In this document: positions 21,301 to 34,440 of the stretch, piece after piece
Layout of the letters: each line of letters opens with the position of its first letter
How positions within the stretch are numbered: the stretch's first letter is position 1
DNA from: Ceratopteris richardii
Lineage: Eukaryota > Streptophyta > Polypodiopsida > Polypodiales > Pteridaceae
Direction of reading: 5' to 3'
DNA length: 64,000 nucleotides
NCBI GenBank assembly: GCA_020310875.1
Contig: CM035441.1
Coordinates: 84,059,378 to 84,123,377, forward strand
Program-made: the position numbers and the translations under genes
Notes under the pieces: generated by a model
Databases searched by the model: none
What the model saw: only the letters and a program-made list of their open reading frames with translations
What the model was told of the DNA's origin: nothing

Positions 21301-24150
21301 GCCACAGAATGGGGCATATTTGCCTTTCGAGTAATGTCATTTGGGCTTACCAATGCTCCTGCAACCTTCCAAAGATTGATGTGTCACGTGTTTAAAGAGT
21401 TCTTGAGGAAGAGTTTAGAGGTCTATGTTGATGATCTCTGCGCTCATTCCAACATTAGACAAACACACATACATGAGCTCAGACAAATCTTTGACAAATG
21501 TAGAGAATATCAAGTCTGCTTGAACCCAGAAAAGTGTGTTTTCATTGTCAGGCAAGGCAAGATTCTAGGACACATAGTGTCAAAGAACGGCATATCCACT
21601 GATGAAGAGAAGGTAAGAGCCATCGCAGAGCTACCTAGGCCAAAGAATGTCAAGGAAGTACAAGCTTTCATGGGGCATTGTGGTTATTACCGATGATTTA
21701 TACACATGTATGCCATCATAGCAAAGCCTCTGTACGGACTTTTGAACAACTTTGAGTGGACTGATGAATGTGAGAATTCCTTCAATGAGCTTAAACGAAG
21801 ATTATGTTCAGCACCAATCTTGACCACACCAGATTGGAATAAGCCTTTTCATGTTCATGTAGATGCATCCAATTATGCTATTGGGTGTGTACTCGCACAA
21901 CCTACGGGTGAAGGTAATATGGATCTTCCAATTGCCTATGCTAGTAGATAGTTGAATGCAGCTGAACGAAACTATACCACCACTGAACGAGAGGGATTAG
22001 GCATGGTATATGCAGTTAAAAAGTTTAGACACTATTTGCTTGCAAATAAATTTAAATTCTTTACTGACCATCAAGCATTGTTATATCTCGTGAACAAACC
22101 ATGCAATACAGACAGATTAGTAAGATGGTTTCTCTTACTAATGGAGTATGATTTTGAAGTTGTGGTAAGGAAAGGGAGGACTCACTTGAGAGCAGACCAT
22201 CTCTCTAGGCTCACTTCTGGAGAAGCCCCACAAGGAGTGTCAGATGACCTTCTTGATGCTTACTTGTGAGGTTGTACCTCAGTGGGCTAAGCCATTAGTG
22301 CCAGTATTGACATACGGGCCCAATCACCCAGTCATAAACACTCAAGATAGGGAGATAATAAAAGCCCAAAAATACCAGATCATGGAAGGAAGTATGTACA
22401 AGCACACAAATCAAGGGATCCTAGCTTGTTGTGTGGAAGAGGATGAGTACGCTAAATGGTTACAATTGGCACATGTAGGTGCATTAGAGCAACACTACTC
22501 AAAGCAACAAACCCTACAGACTCTAAGGAGACTCGGAGTGCATTGGCTGACTATGGAGGCTGATGTTCACAAGTTGTGCAAGAATGCCCTATCTGCTGCA
22601 TTAAACCACCTGTGGAACATGCCACTCTTTATCAAGTTTCCATAGTGCCAGATTGGAGTGAACCTTTAGTAGCCTTCTTAAGGACGAAAACATTCCCTCA
22701 GGATATGACCCTGACGAGACAAAGAAGTCTAGAACAAGAAGCCCAGGATTACTCACTTATTGGTGATAGTTTATACAAGCGTGGTAAAGATGGTTACCTT
22801 AGATTATGTGTCCATGAGAGCGAGTATCTTAAAATCTTGGAAACTGCTCACCAAGGAGTAGCAGGAGGACATTTTGGACCAGACAGGGTGATTAAAGCAA
22901 TCCTGTTTGCAGGCTTGTGGTGGCCTACCCTTCACATGGATGCACATACCTATGTGAAGAGATGTGATGTTTGTCAGCAAACTCAGTATCCTATACGCAA
23001 AGATGAGATGCCTCTGAAACCTATGATGGGTGGACGTGCATTCTCTAAGTGGGGAATAGACTTTGTTGGTCCGATTAATCCCCCAGCTAAGGGTTCCCAT
23101 GCTGAGTATATCATTGTTGCCACAGACTATCTAACCAAGTGGGTAGAAGTAAAAGCTACGACAAAGAATGATGCTCAGACGACCGCTAATTTCTTATTTG
23201 AGAATGTGTTCACTAGATACGGGCTACCCATAGAGCTAGTAAGTGATAGAGGCACTCACTTCTTGAATGAAGTTATTGGAAATCTTCTCCAAGAATTCTT
23301 GGTGGTACATAAGAAGTCTGCCCCCTATCACCCACAAGCTAATGGGCAAGCCGAAAGCACAAATAAGATTATGTGCAATGTATTGACCAAATTAGTGAAT
23401 AATAAACGCTCTGATTGGGACAAACAGCTACACCATGCTGTTTGGGCATACCGAGTTGCCTATAAAACGGTACTCCAAGCCACACCCTTTCAGATGGTAT
23501 TTGGCCAAAATGCAGTGCTACCATTGGACTTCTTGATACCTACACTAAAGGTAGCATAGGAGCATGAGTGGATGGGTCATGAACTCTCTTCGAGGATTTT
23601 TGATCTGGAACGACTAGGCGAGACAAGACTAAGAGCTGCAGCAGGTATATATGCCGCTAAGAAAAGACAGAAGGCGTACTTTGATGCCCATGTTAAGGAT
23701 AAAGGATTGAAGGCCGGAGATTTAGTTTTAGTCTACACCTTGAAGCAACATGCGAGAAAATTAGAGAAGCGTGGCTATGGACCTATGATCATAAATAGGA
23801 TCTCAACGAGTGGAGCAGTACAACTGGCCACATTAGAAGGTGATATTCTTCCGAGCTACATCAGACGGATGCAGAGTCAAATTATATCAAGAACCCCTGA
23901 CTGAAGAGATGTTAGATCGACTTAACACTGCCAAGAAACACAAGGAAGAAGAAAAGCGAATTCGAGAAGAGGCGCAAGCAGAAGCTTTAGAACGCATCCG
24001 AAGGATGAAGTTGAGAAGACTGGGTAGAGATCAGGCCAGGGTAGATGACTATGCAGACCCAGGTTATCATATGGCAATGTGTGAAGTCTCAGGAATAAAT
24101 TCTCATGGAATAATTGATAGACGACCCTTTGTAACCTTAGAGATAGGACA
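18366..24150 (+). pseudogene. pol: Pol of Gypsy element A: protease 1, RT, RNase H, integrase
   Basis: Domains in order: a proline-rich spacer; protease 1 near 19690-20000 (AILDSRAGVAIATTS, MILGRPFMRQL; the G of DSG is mutated to R); RT 21050-21700 (TEWVSPIVVVPKKNGK, VMSFGLTNAPATFQR, YVDDLCAHS); RNase H 21830-22215 (FHVHVDASNYAIGCVLAQP, TDHQALLYLVNKP, ADHLSRL); integrase 22840-23560 (HQGVAGGHF, CDVCQQTQYPIRKDEMP, GIDFVGPI, SDRGTHF, ANGQAEST) and its C-terminal part (KAGDLVLVYTLKQHARKL). Breaks: frameshift near 21245, TGA 21694-21696, TAG 21949-21951, frameshifts near 22260 and 22640, TAG 23557-23559 and a frameshift near 23870. Compared with E, no domain is missing. Confidence 0.88.
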
Positions 24151-24470
24151 AGGAAAGGGTGCAAGGACTATAAGAGCCTTGATTGACTCAGGTGTAGCCA
24201 CTAGTGCTGTTAAATTCTCTTATTGTCAAAAGTTGAAATTAAATGTCAATCCTATAGAAGCCTATCTCATAGGATTGGGAGGTGTGGAAACCCCTTGCAT
24301 GGGCGAGGTGGAGCTTCCCCTCCACATTCAAGATGTTTTAATGACAGTGAAAGTACTAGTGTGTCAAGATGAGGACCTCACTCAGCCTCTGGTCTTGGGT
24401 CAAGACTGGATCTATGACCATGTAGTCAATTTAAACCTAAGAAGTGGACTTCTTCAGGTTTGGGTCAATG
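24150..24470 (+). pseudogene. Second retropepsin-like domain after integrase, element A
   Basis: After the integrase C-terminus the frame 23840-24559 encodes ALIDSGVATSAVK (active-site-like DSG; E has DTG), then LIGLGGVETPCMGEVELPL, then LVCQDEDLTQPLVLGQDW. This D(S/T)G ... GxGG ... LGxDW pattern is typical of retropepsin-like folds (RVP/Asp_protease_2 type). Element A also has the usual protease before RT, so this is an additional copy. Matching domains occur in E (about 54580-54880, minus) and R (36995-37260). Confidence 0.8.
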
Positions 24471-24497
24471 AGAAACGCATTACAATTGAGTTAGAAA

Positions 24498-25232
24498 GTG
24501 AAGCACTCAAAGGAATTAGGCAAGGCACACACTCCTGGTCCTTCCAGGAGCACACATGAAGATGACCATGCTGTTCTTGTCCAAAACTATGTGATGCAGA
24601 GGAATGAGGATTTCAATAAAGAAGTCAAGGACACAACGAAACTCCCGTCTTTTCCAAAGGTCAGAGGGATGCAGCAACCAACGGCAGATCAAATACAGGA
24701 GACTACCTATGCCCGAGACCAAACGAACGTGAGAAGCAGGATGTCTCAGCCATTTGAACAAGTGTGGGTGCGGAAAGGCGAACAACCTGTTGTGATCAAG
24801 CCAACCACACGGGCAAAGATTCTTATTAGTAATCAACGACACGACACTAATAAGAAGTCTTTCAGAAATTCTCCTGCAAAAATGAAGTCTATCTGGGTAC
24901 CCAAGAAGTCGATGAAGGCTAGCCCACAATCAAGACAAATTTGGGTGCCTAAGGCTTGCTTGCGGGCTCAAATAGCTACACAGAAACCACATCCCGTACA
25001 ACATGCTCCACTCACCCTAACATCTGATACCCATTCGTATACACCACGCCCAAACACATATTCACCCATGAGCACGAGTAGAATCACTTGTAAATGGGTC
25101 CCTAAAAAGCCTCATATCCAAGCATATGCTCTCACCAAGCCCTCCAGAGTCTCCACAAAATCAAGACCAACAGCCATTCTGTTTGTTTGGCAGCCCAAAA
25201 CGTGTAATAAACCCCCCGACCCTCATTTGTAA
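24498..25232 (+). pseudogene. C-terminal pol tail with WVPK motifs, element A
   Basis: A basic, Pro/Ser/Thr-rich tail holding repeated short motifs: SIWVPKK (about 24889), QIWVPKA (about 24940), CKWVPKK (about 25090) and a variant FVWQPK (about 25185). An early variant QVWVRKG is near 24763. It is shifted one frame from the protease domain by a frameshift near 24540. In E the same tail is fused in frame. Its function is unknown. It ends about 230 bp before ORF3. Confidence 0.75.
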
Positions 25233-25462
25233 ATTCATATCCACTTACTAACTTGATCTCTCATACACCACACCTTTCCATTTAGCTCTTAGTATTATCC
25301 ATTCTCTAGCTACACACACGGTTACCGAGCACTTGTTGACCTACTAACCTCTCACTAAAATCATGTTAATGTTGTAATGGGGACACATGAATGCTTGTGT
25401 CCATTTGCAATGTTAACATTCATTTGTCTATTCTCACAGAACCGGTGACCAGTCTCTTCACC

Positions 25463-28400
25463 ATGGCCGAGGCAAGAACTAGCTCCCAGGCAGGCACCAA
25501 CCCCCAAATCGTGGACATTGAGAGTCTTCCCATTGAAGAGGAATTGAAGGAACGCCCAGTGGCATTGAGGGCATTACACGCCATACCGATTCAGAATCCT
25601 CCACAGGGGCACACAATGCTGGTCAGCAAAAACTCACATTGGTTCAGTGATGTGGCCGGTTCTCTGGGTGAAGGCACTTACATGTGGGAGGCCGAGATAG
25701 AGTTCAACGGGCGATGGGGCAGATATCATTTTTTCACCAGGGAATTTGAGAGGCTTCAAAATGATGAAGGTCTGAAACCCATCTGGAAGAAGGCTTGACT
25801 CTACGACTATTTCAAGGCTCAGTTACCCAAGCTAGATTTTCTACTGTGTTCCTACTTAATTAGCACTCTGACCCCTAGTAAAGAGAAAAAGGGATATATT
25901 ACCTTCGTTCTACCATCACTGACCAGAGGTAATGAATTAAAGCGTTTCAAATTGACGAACAACTTGGTGAGGGAAGCTCTTGACATGAAAGGCATGCATA
26001 TCCCCACCGAAAAAGAGACGATGGTCCCGGATAACATGAAAAACAGGAACTTGACTAAGCTCAAAGACATGGTAGCAATGACACCCACAATCGCCATCCA
26101 CTTGCGAATGGTCATGCAACATTTCTCGTTCCCAGCTCAAGAGCGGTTCACCATGCCACCCAAGAAGATATGGTTCAATCTATATTTGGCAGATGCCTTC
26201 AATTTGACAATCAACATGCCGCATTGGATTATCAACCAAATCCACTTGGCACATCAACGGTGGTATAAAAAGCAAAAATCAGTACTGTATGGATGCTGTG
26301 CGCTCACCAGGATTGTGTATAGATGTTTGGCTTATGATGTGCCAGTTCAAAGGGCATTAATTTGGACCAGGGTACAGGAATTTCAACGCAGACTATCAAC
26401 CGCAGGGCCTCCATCAAAGAAAATGAGAGGCGCAGTTCAGATGCCCTGTGCACAGGCCCGCGGTGCGACACTGACTCCAGAGACAACTCCACGGCTTCCA
26501 AGGCGTGTGCAACCCTTCACTATTAGATTACCAAGACATAGCACAGATGGACCGAATCTGGTGTTTCCACCGGTACCAACCGACTTAGAGTTTCCCCATG
26601 GGTTCACATTAGAAGACCTAACTGATGAGGAGGTAGCCAAAATAATCGAGGCTGTTAACGCGGAAGTCGAGGCAGAGCAAGCTAGTGGGCAACAAACTGC
26701 TACAGACCAACCCCATCCTAGACAACCAGAGGTAGTTGAAGTGGATGATGAAGAAGAAGAACAAGAGGAGAAACGAGGTGGACAAACAGAAGAAGAAGAG
26801 TAGGAATATGAACAAGAAGTTCTACAGGAACTTGAGGGTGCCCCGACTTATATGAAGGAATTGAAAAAGCTGTATGATACCATCAACAGAGTTCAAGAAC
26901 AGCACAAACTGTCCTTGGCAGTAGGAAAAGTCCTCATGAACCAAATCCTGGAAGAGGAAGGTGTGGACGAGCAATACCGAGCAACTCTTGATATGATTTC
27001 TGATGCGTTGGGGGTACCTGAGACGGTGCATACAACTCTTGCACACTCGAGAAGATCGGAGCGACGATACGGCAGACGCCCCCCTCGATCAGGAAAACAA
27101 ATGAATATATTAGTATCAGAACCACAGGGCACCACATCCACAACCACGGGCACAGCTCACATCATTCAAGAAACTGAGGAAGCCCATACATCCAGTGCAC
27201 CCCCATCACCCCCTTTACCACCCCTACCTACAACTCCACCAACTTCACCTCCCACTACCAGTGTAACCACTAGTGTTACTGCCTCAAAGTCCACTGCCCA
27301 TACCGAAGCACAGACTGTCAGTCAATCCACACAACCCACACACCCTATCACCACCTCACTTGTATACACTACCACTCACACTGTAATTCTAACTACAGCC
27401 ACGGAAAACCCCGTTCCCCCGATCACACTTCCTGGCAGTTCATATTCACAGCTACACACACCATTTTACACCTTCACCACCATCACTGCACCCACAATTC
27501 CCATGTTCACAATCACTCCCATGACTGCATCCACTTTTGACTTCATGGACATATCACCCACCTCCGCACCTCTCCCTCCCCCCATACGTCCACAATCTCC
27601 CATTCCCCCACCACCAACTTCACCCTTTTCGAGCACAACATACACGCTTCCATTCCCCTTTGCCTTCCCTTCTACATTCAACACCTTTCCCACATCCACT
27701 CCCATTAATAATGTATTTAATAATATGTACAAGTGTATGTCTCAACTACAATAGCACTACCAACATCTGGACAACCAACATACGAGCCTCTTTTGAAGCC
27801 ATGAAGCGCTACAAGCACGATTCATTGATTTAGAGAAGGAGAAGCGGATCTTACAACAGTAGTATGATTCATTGCAAGTGCAACATGACCAATTAGTCGC
27901 CAATCCACCCCAGTCAGATGCGGAAGAAAAACAACAACTTGATGATCTGCTACACTCCTAGATAACAGAGAACCTCAAGCTTCGATGCAACCTGGCCCTA
28001 TTACGGAAACACATGTCTACAGCACTCGAGGAAAATAAGCGACTACAGAGACAGAACGAAGAAAACTTGGAAGCAGCAATGGAGGGTTCACCACAGGAAA
28101 TCGACCCAGAGAAATTCAAGGCTATCCCATCTGAAAATATGCAAATCGTCTTGGAAACCCATGCCAACCTCCTAGAAGCCCACGCAACATTAGAAAGAGA
28201 AAGAGATGACTTACTAAAGCAACTGGCAACCCAGCAGGAGTCACCAAGCAAAGTCACAACTGAAGCCGACACATCTGAAGAAGTCGCAAAACTCAGAGAA
28301 GAATTAGAAGAACTACGAAATAAAGTTCTACAATACGAGCGTCAACCCTCTCTCCTGGCGGAACCAGAACCTGAAGACTTAGTGCCAATTCAAGTGGAGG

Positions 28401-29051
28401 AGATCTTTGAAGACCCATACGTTCCCATGCCAACACCCGGGGGTAAGCAAACAGAAGAAGGAATGGACACCATTGAGATCGAGGCCCCTGAATGGATGCA
28501 GAGGTTAGAGAAGGTGGCCACAACCCATGATGAGAGAGTTGCAGTACAGATAGCATCAATGTCTCGATTGGAAGAAGTTGTAATTAAATCGGATTACTTC
28601 AGGAACCTCTCCCATCATAGGTGGATTGGCACATCTGATGATCTCTATGTTCCATTCTGTGTATTAATGACAGATTACAATGCTGAAATCAAGCAACGTA
28701 CAACAAAAGAACCAACCTCAGCGACACAGTTTGCACCGGATGATATACCTGCAAGTGCCAAGCAAGGGAATATACATCAACCTACTTGGAGAATCCCCCT
28801 GCTTGAAACCTACCCTGAGATGGTACGCACGTGGAATAACATGCCTCTATATATCAAGTATAATCCCTGCTACTGCCCTGTCTTTCGAAGAAGGTCTTGG
28901 CCGGAGTACACAAAAACAGTTTTGACGGTTAAAGGATGTGAAAAGTGGTTAAATTATGTGTACCTAGCACCTCTTAATGGACAACCCACAATCAACTACA
29001 TGATTTCAACCATCCGACACTGGGCAGTCCCGTTCAAGAATGTCCCAGATG
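25463..29051 (+). pseudogene. ORF3 of Gypsy element A (coiled-coil protein), decayed and truncated
   Basis: It starts at ATG 25463 (MAEARTSSQAG; compare MASTSSEATQ of E). Fragments (25463-25798, 25952-26803, 26852-27754, 28013-29051) are interrupted by stops. The N-terminal domain shares with E the pattern HWF, then QHFSFPAQERFTMPPKKI, then W-KK and ALT-IVYRCLAYD. A Thr/Pro-rich linker (27120-27700) is not in E. A coiled coil follows (27830-28350: ALEENKRLQRQNEENLEAA, LREELEELRNKVLQYE). The C-terminal part has LLETYPEMV and NPCYCPVFRRRSWPEY, matching NPAFCPLPRRRAWMQF of E. The A sequence ends at VPDV. The codons after 29051 belong to the Copia C LTR. I do not recognise a known family. Confidence 0.8.
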
Positions 29052-29848
29052 TGTTGAAAGTTTTTCAAGCTCAAGAGTGTGGGAACATGCCCCAAATTGA
29101 ACCTTCCACATCATCCACAATCAAAGGAGGCTGATTTCCACGAGATGGAGGCATCCAATTATGCCCATAATGGAAAGAAGTTGATTAGAGAAGATTTAGC
29201 TCACCTCTTGATGTGATTGGACCTCACTTTTGACATGTATATGCTTTTGATTGGTTAAAGAGGTTAGTATGTGGTCTTTAAAACCTCTAATGAGTTGTAT
29301 TATGACTTAGAGTCGTGGAAATACGTGCCCAAGCTGCCCCCTTGCTTAAGCACACCCCCTACTAGCTGTTCTCTGCATATTTTGCAGAAATTTCACTTTT
29401 ACACACTCTATCTATCTAGATGTTTTTGGCAGACCCCCCGGTCTTCTAATTGTTGTTTCTCCTTCATCCGGAATCCATTTGCAATGATTTTTGTCTTTTT
29501 GGAAAGCTTATAAGTTCTACTTTTTCTGGTATAAGTCTCAGGTTCAGTGCCTGCACATGTGCAGAGAAATGTCCAGAACAGTGTCTGTCTAGTTAGCTCA
29601 TACTCTGTGAAGAGATCAAGTTATCTGTTTTGTTGCAGCTAGTTGAGGCATCATCCAGTATCCAAATGGAGTGATTTTACTCTCATTTGAAATCTCTTAA
29701 AGTCTAGTTTATGCCTGCAAAATTTCATTTTCAGTCTCTGCATATACTCAGAGAAACTCAGAAAATACAGAACCTATGTCTGACAAATTTCACGATCCTA
29801 GGAGGGTTCATTTGCTTTTGTTGTGCACATAGGAGTGTTTATCCTCCA
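29052..29848 (+). repeat. 5' LTR of Copia element C
   Basis: It starts TGTTGAAAGTTTTTC and ends about ATCCTCCA, just before the PBS, giving about 797 bp. Only its first 79 bp can be checked against the 3' copy (34362-34440), where they are identical. Its first bases add a false tail to the open frame of A ORF3. Confidence 0.75.
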
Positions 29849-29852
29849 ATAG

Positions 29853-29864
29853 TGGTATCAGAGC
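29853..29864 (+). other. Primer-binding site of Copia element C
   Basis: An exact plant initiator-Met-type site, TGGTATCAGAGC, four bases after the inferred LTR end. Confidence 0.88.
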
Positions 29865-30098
29865 TATAAGTGGAGTATCAAAGAGAGAAGAAGGAGCTAC
29901 TGAAGTGAAGTGAAGACTTCATCAAAGTTTGAAGGAAGGAAGCAAAGAACGGGCACATCAACAACAAGGGGAAGCAAATACATCATCAAATCAAAGACGA
30001 AGCTTCATCAAGAGGAGTAGCTCTATTTTTTGAGGTAAAAGCCATCTTTTTCAACTTCATTGCATCAAGGGGGAGGTTCAAAAGAGTTAAGAGGCACC

Positions 30099-33000
30099 AT
30101 GGTTGATCTCAATGCTCAAATTGAGAAGCTCGAAAAAGGAAACTACCAACCATGGCGATTTAGAATAAGCAAATTTTTGATGGGGAAAGGTTTGTGGGGA
30201 CTTGTGAGTGGTGGAGAGCCAAAACCCTACATAGATGAGGTAAATCCAACCAATGACCAGAGAAGAGCAGTAAGAGAGTGGGATGAAAGGGACAAAAGGG
30301 TCATTTTCATTTTATCTCAGCATATTAGCAACTCTATGGTAGGGCATATTCAAGATTTGGATACATCGAAGAAGGTGTGGGAGTGCTTGGAGAGATTGTA
30401 CTCAACCTCCACAAAAGCTAGAAAAATTCAGCTCAAGAATGAGCTAAATAATCTTAGGAAAAGCCCCTCTCAAGGTGCTAATTATTACATATTAAGGGTT
30501 AAAGAGCTTGCAGATGCACTAGGGTCAATCGGTTGTGCCCTAGATGATGACGATCTTGTCGCCCACACCCTAAATGGACTTAGGGATGATGAAAACTGGA
30601 GGGCTTTCACAACTTCAGTGTATGTAAGGGACTCTCTTCTTGATTTTGATCAACTAATCACTCTCATGGTGACAGAGGAGATGAACCTTGGTGGTCATAA
30701 TGCCAAGGATAGCCAAGGGCAATTGTTGTATGCAGGTAGAGGAAGAGGAAGACACAACCGAGGTGCTACAAGAGGAAGAGGAAGATATCAAAGCAACCAA
30801 GGAGGTCAAGGACAACAAGAAAATGCAGGTCAAAGAGGTGGAAGAGCCACAAATAGAGGAAGAGGTGGAAGATTTGGTGGAAGAGGACAAGCCACTTCAA
30901 ATGGATGCTTTGTATGCGGTAAGCCCGGTCATTTTGCAAATGAATGCTATCATAGAGCTCAAAGACAAGGGAATCAAAGCAACAACAACAATTATAGAGG
31001 GCAAGGTAATTATGCAAACATATCATCCAGCCAAGGGAATGATTATTTACTTGCCATGAGGTATGGTGAAGATACAACTCAAGCTAGTGAAGATGTATGG
31101 TATGTAGACAGTGGATGTAGCAATCATATGTCATGTCGAAAGGAGTTTTTTAGTAATTTGCAGGTCCCAAAGCATCAAGGGCATGTGGAAACATGTGATA
31201 ACTCAGAGCATATCATTCAACATGTGGGAGATATCAGTTTGAAAGGAAATCAAAGAGCAAAGTGCTTATCAGAGGTATTACATGTCCCTACTATTACCAA
31301 AAACTTGATTTCGGTAGGCCAAATGGTAGAAAAAGGCTATCAAGTTAGGTTCAATGAAAGAGGATGTTTTGTTGAGGATCCAAGGGCAGGTTTCAAGCTC
31401 ATAGCAAAAGGAAAAAAGCAAGGGAGAATGTTCACAATGGACATAAATCAGCCACACCATTCAATGTATGTCACATATGGAGACAAGAGGATAGCAGATT
31501 TGGATCTATGGCATAAACGAATAGGTCACATCAACCTACAAAAGCTCAAGGACATGCAAAGGAGGAGCTTGGTAAGAGGCCTACCAAATTTTACATCTAA
31601 AATGTTGCATGAAATTTGTGTAGCTTGCCAACAAGGAAAACAATCAAGGCTGCCCTTCAAGAAGAGTACCTATTTAAGTGCAAATGTTTTAGACCTCATT
31701 CACACGGATGTTTGGGGTCCAACAAGAGAAGCATCCCTTGCTGGAAATAGGTATTTTGTAACCTTCATTGATGACTTTTCAAGAAAAGTGTGGTTGTATT
31801 GCATTAGAAACAAATCAGATGTGTTCCACTACTTCAAGAAATTCAAAGCACAGGTGGAGAAGGAATCTGGCAAGTTTATCAAAACTTTGAGATCCGATGG
31901 AGGGGGAGAGTACTTCTCCCATGAATTTTTTGAATTTTTGTAGGTCAATGGCATCAAAAGACAATTTACATGCAGGTATACCCCTCAACAAAATGGGGTA
32001 GCAGAGAGAAAGAACAGACACATAGCAGAGGTAGCAAGGTGTATGCTCAATGAAATGAATATGCCGCATTGTTATTGCGGAGAGGCTACATATACAACCA
32101 CATACATCATGAATAGATGTCCTACATCAGGTATACATCATCTAACCCCTGAGGAAGCATGGAGTGGAAGAAAACCTTGCATTTCACATCTTAGAGTCTT
32201 TGGTTGTATATGCTATGTACATGTACCTCAAGAGTTGAGGTCAAAGTTAGATGCCAAATCTGAAAGATGTATTTCTTTGGGATATTCTATGGAACAAAAG
32301 GGGTATAAATGCTATAACCCCATCACCAAGGAGCTGAAGGTAAGTAGGGATGTTGTCTTTGATGAGTTGAAGCCTTGGTATGCATGCACGAGTCCATTGC
32401 AGGTTGAAGACATAGGTGAGACAGATTTGAAGAATGATGATAGAGTTCAAGAAAGCATGGATTTAAGTGGTCCAAGCAACTCATGCAACACAAGGACAAC
32501 CTCACCATGGAGTGGAAGGCTTAGGGAAAGAGAGACTAGCTCTGAAGAAAGCAAAGTCAAAGGCAAAGAGAAGATTTTAGTTGAAGAAGGAAGCTATGTG
32601 GACGAGAGCATGTTGAAAGATGAAGAGATAGAAGAAATTCAAACTCCAGGAGTGGCAAAACAAAGAAAGAAGATGGCAACCACACCAAAAGGAAGTGAAA
32701 GAAGGTCTTCAAGAGTAAGATATCCAGTACAAAGGTTAACATATGATAATTTCATTGCAAAGCATTATGCATACATGACTCAGGTAATCAAGGACAAAGA
32801 ACCAACTAGTTATGAAGAAGCTAAGGATTGCAAGGAATGGCAAGAGGCAATGAAGGAAGAGCTCAAAGCACTTGATGAGAACCATACTTGGAGCTTGGTA
32901 CCAGCTCAAGAAGGCATGAAGGTGATAGGTAATAAGTGGGTTTACAAAATTAAAAGAAATTCATATGGTTCCATTGCTAGGTACAAAGCAAGGTTGGTGG

Positions 33001-34325
33001 CGAAAGGCTTCTCCCAAAGCTACGGGATAGATTATGATGAAACTTTCAGCCCCGTAGCCAAGATGCCAACAATTAGGACTTTGATTACAGTGGCCACATC
33101 AAGGAAATGGAGCTTATATCAGTTGGATGTGAAGAATGCCTTCCTCAATGGAGAGCTTGAAGAAGTAGTCTACATGAGCCAACCTCAAGGATTTGCTAGT
33201 ATGAGGTACCCAAATCATGTTTGCAAGCTAAGGAAAGCATTATATGGACTAAAGCAAGCCCCAAGGGCCTGGAATCAGAGGTTAGTGGATTATTTATCAA
33301 GTTGTGGATACAAAGAAAGTGTTGCAGATCCATCACTTTACGTGAAGAAGCAAGGAGACAAGACGGTATACATATGCATCTATGTGGACGATTTGATCAT
33401 CACAGGAAGTGATATTGCAGGTATTAAAGATATCAAATCAAAGCTAGGGAAGGAGTTCAAGATATCTGATCTTGGAACACTAAAGTACTTCTTGGGAATA
33501 GAGGTAATCTATGCACACAATGGCATCTTCTTGATTCAAAGAAAATACTTGTTGGATGTGCTATACAAGTTTGGTATGAGTGGTTGTAAGCCACTTTCTC
33601 AGCCCATGGAGCCCAATACAAAGTTGGTTGCAGGTCAAGGAGAGGCTATACAAGATATTACACTATATAGAAGCATAATTGGTTCATTAATTTATGCTAC
33701 ATTCACTAGACCTGATCTTGCATATGTAGTAGGTGTTCTCTCTCAATTTTTGCATGCACCTACTCATGATCATCTTATGGCAGCTAGAAAGGTGCTTCGT
33801 TACATCAAGCACACCATCAACCAAGGTCTATTTTACTCATATGATGCTGATCTAAGTGTCAAAGGATATAGTGATGCTGATTGAGCAGGTAGCAAGGATG
33901 ACCGAAGGAGTACATCGGGTTATGTTTTCATGATAGGTACAAAAGTGATCTCTTGGAGCTCTAAGAAGCAACCCACTATTGCTCTTTCATCCACAGAGGC
34001 TGAGTACAGAGGTTTAGCATTGGCTACATGTGAGCTATTATGGCTTAAGAAGCTACTTAAGGACTTGGAAGTAGAAGTGGAGGAGTTTCCTCTTTCTGGA
34101 GACAACATTTCAAGCATCTATCTAGCTAACAATCCCATGTTTCATGCAAGGAGCAAGCACATAGAGGTTCATTACCACTTCGTTAGAGAAAAGGTGATGG
34201 AAAAAGAGCTAGATATAAGGTATGTGAACACTAAAATGCAGGTTGCAGACATGATGACAAAGTTTCTTGAAGGTACAAAGCTTGGAGGATTCAAGGAAGC
34301 TATCAACATAAGAGACATAGGCTGA
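30099..34325 (+). pseudogene. gag-pol: Copia gag-pol of element C, one frame with two stops
   Basis: I choose ATG 30099 (MVDLNAQIEKL) because the earlier start of this frame (30060) is a TTG. Gag has NYQPWRFRISKFLMGKGLW and an Arg/Gly-rich stretch, with zinc knuckle CFVCGKPGHFANEC (about 30906). Protease: VWYVDSGCSNHM (about 31097). Integrase: LWHKRIGHINL, HTDVWGPTREA, FVTFIDDFSRK, RSDGGGEYF, YTPQQNGVAERKNR. RT: NKWVYKIKRNSYG, LDVKNAFLNGELEE, YVDDLIITG (about 33380). RNase H: SDAD then [37 protein letters not shown]. The frame is broken only by TAG 31941-31943 in integrase and TGA 33882-33884 (TGG to TGA in SDADWAG). Both sides stay in frame, so the decay is slight. Confidence 0.92.
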
Positions 34326-34350
34326 AGCAACGAAAGGAAAAGACTTGAGC

Positions 34351-34440
34351 TTGAGGGGGAGTGTTGAAAGTTTTTCAAGCTCAAGAGTGTGGGAACATGC
34401 CCCAAATTGAACCTTCCACATCATCCACAATCAAAGGAGG
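34351..34440 (+). repeat. Polypurine tract and truncated 3' LTR of Copia C
   Basis: TTGAGGGGGAG (34351-34361) precedes TGTTGAAAGTTTTTC. 34362-34440 equals 29052-29130 base for base, and similarity then ends abruptly. Confidence 0.88.

Larger units (their letters stand above)
13448..29051 (+). mobile_element. Gypsy element A (with second protease and ORF3)
   Basis: A large plus-strand Ty3/Gypsy element: 5' LTR 13448-14167, PBS 14173-14190, repeat-bearing leader to 15983, gag-pol 15984-25232 and ORF3 25463-29051. RT precedes integrase, as in Gypsy. No chromodomain is visible, and the integrase and RT style is of the Athila/Tat type. It is cut at 29051 by Copia C, and its ORF3 end and 3' LTR are not found after C. 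Stops and frameshifts mean it cannot act on its own. Element E is a diverged but intact relative with the same order. Confidence 0.85.
29052..34440 (+). mobile_element. Copia element C, nearly intact, 3' LTR truncated
   Basis: A Ty1/Copia element inserted in ORF3 of A: LTR, PBS, one long gag-pol frame with only two nonsense changes, PPT and 79 bp of 3' LTR. The 79 bp match the 5' LTR without a difference, which suggests a recent insertion. Right after 34440 the sequence no longer matches the LTR, so the rest of the 3' LTR and the right part of A were lost or replaced. Confidence 0.88.

Noticed and set aside
29052..29134. C-terminal end of A ORF3 (LKVFQAQECGN and on)
   Set aside because: These codons are the first bases of the Copia C LTR; the same sequence occurs at 34362-34440. 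They are not part of the ORF3 protein.
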